Source of the DNA: Colwellia polaris
GTDB taxonomy: Bacteria; Pseudomonadota; Gammaproteobacteria; Enterobacterales; Alteromonadaceae
DNA length: 64,000 nt
Assembly: GCF_002104515.1 (NCBI RefSeq)
Contig: NZ_NBOE01000012.1
Span: 1 to 64,000, forward strand
Direction: 5' to 3'
Made by a program: the position numbers and the translations under genes. This document shows positions 61,559 through 64,000 of this stretch, piece after piece; positions within the stretch are counted from its first letter, which is position 1, and each line of letters starts with the position of its first letter. The notes below the pieces were generated by a model, which had not been told where the DNA came from, did not search any database, and worked only from the letters and a program-made list of their open reading frames with translations.

Positions 61559-62787
61559 TTATTGCTCGCCTTTACATTGTTATTGACCAATAAGTTTTTA
61601 ATACGCTTTAAATAAAAAGAAAGTAGTAATGTGAATAGCGCTGCCCACATTAAGGCTTTTAGCAATGAAAGTAAGGTACCTTGCTCTAGCATTAGGTCAA
61701 TATTGCTAAGTAAACTACTATTGGGCAGAGAAAAGATCACAGCAGCAATTTCTTGCCCCGTTTGCCAAAGCTTACTACCTAGAAAGGTTGCAATATAGGT
61801 AAAAAATAACATTGCCATTAAGCTATAAGGTACTAACAAGTATAGCGTTTTGTCATTTTTAAAGTTCAGTGGCGTACCTTTGAAAACTTTATGTTTTATG
61901 CGATTTAGCGCTGTGCGCATTTTGTCATGAAGGTTAGTAATACCACTGAGGTCACTGAGCAACCAATAACCATCAAATTTAAAAAAGGGATTGAGGGTAT
62001 GTAGCATTGTTAGGGTGATTGTCCAAGATAAGACATAAGCAAACTGGCTTTCATAGAAAAAGGCGTAGCAATCAACAACAATCAGCAGTATTAATTGAAA
62101 ATATATCCCACCTAAATCAACAACAGCACGCTGTTTTTGTGATAATCGCCATGCTTTAGAAACATCAGCATAAAATACAGGGAACACTATGTATATACCA
62201 AAACCTATGCTGCCGTGCGGACAATTGAAGCGTTTACAAGCAGTTATATGGCCAAGTTCGTGAATAAAGTAACTCATTAGCATTGCCAGTAGAAACATGG
62301 GGATGGTAGACATCGATATGCCGAGTGTTGCTGCATGGCTAATATTAGCGAAAAGCGAAAAGTGAACACAGATAAAAACAAGGGCGAGGGCTGCACTTAG
62401 CCACTTATTAAATAATGGGGTCAATAAAACAGATAAGTACTTTAATATATACTCAGGTAACAGAGTCATACTAAATATAAAAGGGTTTCGTTGCGGAGGA
62501 AGCTCCATATCTGCAAACAGCTCTTCGGGAATATGTTGGCGAGCCAGCGCGATAATGTCTTCTTCAGTAGCCTTGTAGCGAGTTTTTATAAAATAACTTT
62601 CAACCAATGATTGACTCGAATTTTGATAAGTAAGTAAACTCTCAATTAATGATTTTACAGGTGCTGATACCACAAAGTTAAGATGTTCACATTGGATTAG
62701 AAATTTATTGTTTTTCTCTTCTGGCGATGAAGCTGTCGTCAAAATAAATTCGCTAATTTCAATGTTTTGATGAAGTTGAATAGGCAT
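61555..62787 (-). CDS. M50 family membrane metalloprotease with RRE/PqqD-like N-terminus
   Basis: This 410-aa protein has a soluble N-terminal region (about 1-100) resembling a PqqD/RiPP-recognition fold. Several membrane helices and an intramembrane zinc protease site HELGH follow (H176, E177, H180), with the second M50 motif LNPFFKFDGYWLLSD near 265-280. Such peptide zinc metalloproteases occur in RiPP clusters, where they process or export a precursor. A small precursor-like gene lies just upstream. It overlaps the next gene by 4 nt. Confidence 0.82.
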   Translation of the reverse strand: MPIQLHQNIEISEFILTTASSPEEKNNKFLIQCEHLNFVVSAPVKSLIESLLTYQNSSQSLVESYFIKTRYKATEEDIIALARQHIPEELFADMELPPQRNPFIFSMTLLPEYILKYLSVLLTPLFNKWLSAALALVFICVHFSLFANISHAATLGISMSTIPMFLLAMLMSYFIHELGHITACKRFNCPHGSIGFGIYIVFPVFYADVSKAWRLSQKQRAVVDLGGIYFQLILLIVVDCYAFFYESQFAYVLSWTITLTMLHTLNPFFKFDGYWLLSDLSGITNLHDKMRTALNRIKHKVFKGTPLNFKNDKTLYLLVPYSLMAMLFFTYIATFLGSKLWQTGQEIAAVIFSLPNSSLLSNIDLMLEQGTLLSLLKALMWAALFTLLLSFYLKRIKNLLVNNNVKASNK

Positions 62788-62815
62788 ATTAAGTTAATCA
62801 GTAAGTGACAAAATT

Positions 62816-62835
62816 GAGAGGGGGCGACCCCTCTC
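62816..62835 (-). promoter_or_regulatory. Hairpin between the small peptide gene and the M50 gene
   Basis: GAGAGGGG / CCCCTCTC, a perfect 8-bp GC-rich stem with a 4-nt loop, 9 nt after the peptide stop. The following sequence has no long T-run, so it is at most a partial terminator or an RNA-stabilising structure. This is common after RiPP precursor genes. Confidence 0.6.
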
Positions 62836-62843
62836 GCTTTAAA

Positions 62844-62978
62844 TTACCAAGTAACTTTACATTCGCAGCTTCCATCTGTTTCAGCGCCGCCATCATCAAC
62901 GACTGCTTCCATTTCAAAACGTGCTTCTAAAGCTTCTACAGTATATTCAGTGTTTAGCTCATTTTTATCATTATTCAT
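62844..62978 (-). CDS. Small peptide, probable RiPP precursor
   Basis: This gene encodes a 44-aa peptide with a textbook ribosome site (AAGGA, 7 nt before ATG). It has an acidic, helix-prone leader (TVEALEARFEMEAVV, residues 13-27) and a Gly-Gly at 30-31. A short C-terminal part, DGSCECKVTW, with two Cys in CxC spacing ends in Trp. It is the first gene before an M50 protease with an RRE-like domain, an unknown protein and an acyltransferase. Function as a modified peptide is inference from this layout. Confidence 0.68.
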   Translation of the reverse strand: MNNDKNELNTEYTVEALEARFEMEAVVDDGGAETDGSCECKVTW

Positions 62979-63600
62979 GTGACTTTCCTTAATTTATAAT
63001 AATTTTAAGTTCATCGAAACGTCATTGCCTCGACCAAATTATGATTGCATCACGACAGAATAAAAAAAATAGTAAAAACACGCCAAGCCCTTTAAAAAAT
63101 GAGTCTGGCGATAAATTACAAGTAACAGTCAGAAAAATATTAGCTTTGTTAGGCAGCTATATTATTTAATAGCGCTAAGGATTTTTCGAATGTAAAAAAT
63201 TACAATCATATTTTTTACATATTTAATTTGAGCTGATGAAATGACCTTACTTTTAGACTTAGGAAATGAAATTCTTTTTCAAAAACTTATATTCTATTCA
63301 ATTAATATCTAGGTAATTAAGTGATTGCTGTGCATATTTATAATGAGGTTCTTGACAGAATTTTATAAACAGTGAGTTTTAGAGGTAATCTTATTAATAT
63401 ATAAGAGCCGATTTTTTTAAGCAGAAAAAACACCTTGGTAAGTGGTATTACTTGAGCATATTCTTTGTTTTCTTTGGTCGCTTTATTTATCGTAATAACA
63501 AGCTATACCTAACGATGAGTGCGGTTAAATAAATACGTTGTTGAAAACTTCTATCAAACTTAATGCATTTTTATACTTAGCCTTAATGGCACAATAGCGT
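62979..63600. other. Upstream region of the peptide operon
   Basis: This is a long AT-rich gap between the peptide operon and the AraC-type gene. It holds the inverted repeat TGTAA-AAAA-TTACA (63191-63204) and nearby TTTTTTACAT, which could be regulator sites. No further gene has good support. Confidence 0.4.
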
Positions 63601-64000
63601 TTATATTAATGTTGTCGATTTGGGGGGATTTTTATTGTTTTTAACTAAGTACTCAGAAGGGGTACACCCGTAGTGCTCTTTAAAGCACTTACAAAAATAT
63701 GATGCCGATGAAAAGCCGCTCTCAAATCCAACTCTTTTAATTTGGAGGTTAGCATTCAGTCCTGTAACTGAGTGTTTTAGGCGTGATTTTTTTATTTCTT
63801 TACTTGGCGATGATTGATATGTTGCTTTAAATTTTCGTTGTAAACTACGTGGGCTTGAATTCAGCATAAGTGCAAGTTTTTCGGTGTTAAATTGAGGGTC
63901 ACAGTAATGCTCTGAAATCAAGACCATTGCAGCTTTAGTCAGTATTAAATCCTGTTCGCGCTCTTGGGTTAATTTATTATTCGATCTTTTAAAAAAGGTC
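63601..64000 (-). CDS. AraC family transcriptional regulator, C-terminal part (runs off the window)
   Basis: The frame is open to the window edge, so the start lies outside. The C-terminal ~105 residues form the AraC double HTH: LALMLNSSPRSLQRKFKATY, then a second helix pair ending VGFESGFSSASYFCKCFKEHYG and CTPSEYL. The part before it (FFKRSNNKLTQEREQDLILT) looks like the linker of a larger sensor-type protein. It is upstream of the peptide operon and in the same direction, so it may regulate it. Confidence 0.85.
   Translation of the reverse strand, partial: TFFKRSNNKLTQEREQDLILTKAAMVLISEHYCDPQFNTEKLALMLNSSPRSLQRKFKATYQSSPSKEIKKSRLKHSVTGLNANLQIKRVGFESGFSSASYFCKCFKEHYGCTPSEYLVKNNKNPPKSTTLI

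Noticed and set aside
63041-63169. 42-codon plus-strand ORF (begins MIASRQNKKN) in the gap before the peptide operon
   Set aside because: It has no ribosome site and a lysine/asparagine-rich composition expected by chance in AT-rich DNA, and it resembles no family I know.
63350-63390. TTGACA in the gap near the AraC-type gene as a promoter
   Set aside because: A -35-like hexamer is present at about 63352, but no acceptable -10 box lies 16-18 bp away and no gene starts downstream on that strand.

Overview
The window looks like a chromosomal segment of a marine, AT-rich gammaproteobacterium of the Alteromonadales, most likely Colwelliaceae (Colwellia or Thalassotalea type). This rests on the style of the cysJIH, fadBA, accBC-aroQ, groESL and fxsA neighbourhoods, the low GC content, the secreted peptidases and the c-di-GMP proteins. 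The placement is by recognition, not by a search.

Region 1 (1-10,100): the 3' end of a 5S rRNA and its terminator, a patch of tandem intergenic repeats, the sulfite-reduction operon cysJ-cysI-cysH, a TIGR03899/DUF2806-like protein, a REC-DUF3369-GGDEF-EAL response regulator, an MFS transporter and a MazG-like pyrophosphohydrolase.

Region 2 (10,100-22,100): a periplasmic YfiR-like/HATPase sensor that lacks the usual phosphoacceptor histidine, the fatty-acid oxidation pair fadBA, a candidate Fur-repressed small RNA, a GNAT acetyltransferase, a lipoprotein prolyl oligopeptidase, a divergent LysR/PACE-efflux pair and a manganese-dependent pyrophosphatase.

Region 3 (22,100-38,200): a bd-type quinol oxidase of the cyanide-insensitive kind, with a GbsR/MarR-like regulator and an Aer-like aerotaxis receptor close by. 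Then come fbp, a secreted zinc metalloprotease, an arginase-family ureohydrolase, a second S9 peptidase, and a MocR-type regulator between a DMT permease and an MFS drug exporter.

Region 4 (38,200-50,600): a 227-bp fold-back MITE with an 8-bp target duplication, a small PF09791-like protein, accC-accB-aroQ, an operon of PstS-like protein, porin-like protein and membrane GGDEF-EAL protein, then dsbD, fxsA and groES-groEL with a sigma-32-like promoter.

Region 5 (50,600-64,000) is accessory DNA. It holds a HigBA toxin-antitoxin pair, a LysR/MFS divergon, an orphan secreted protein, a frameshifted haloalkane dehalogenase, an SDR/TetR divergon and a PDZ protein. Two imperfect copies of the groEL tail (last codons plus terminator) punctuate this region. 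At the right end, a small Cys-containing peptide is followed by an M50 metalloprotease with an RRE/PqqD-like N-terminus, an unknown protein and an LpxL-like acyltransferase, which together look like an undescribed RiPP-type locus. An AraC-type regulator runs off the right edge.

The most interesting items are the putative RiPP/acyltransferase cluster, the Fur-controlled sRNA candidate, the repeated groEL tails and the MITE. No tRNA, CRISPR array or intact transposase was seen.
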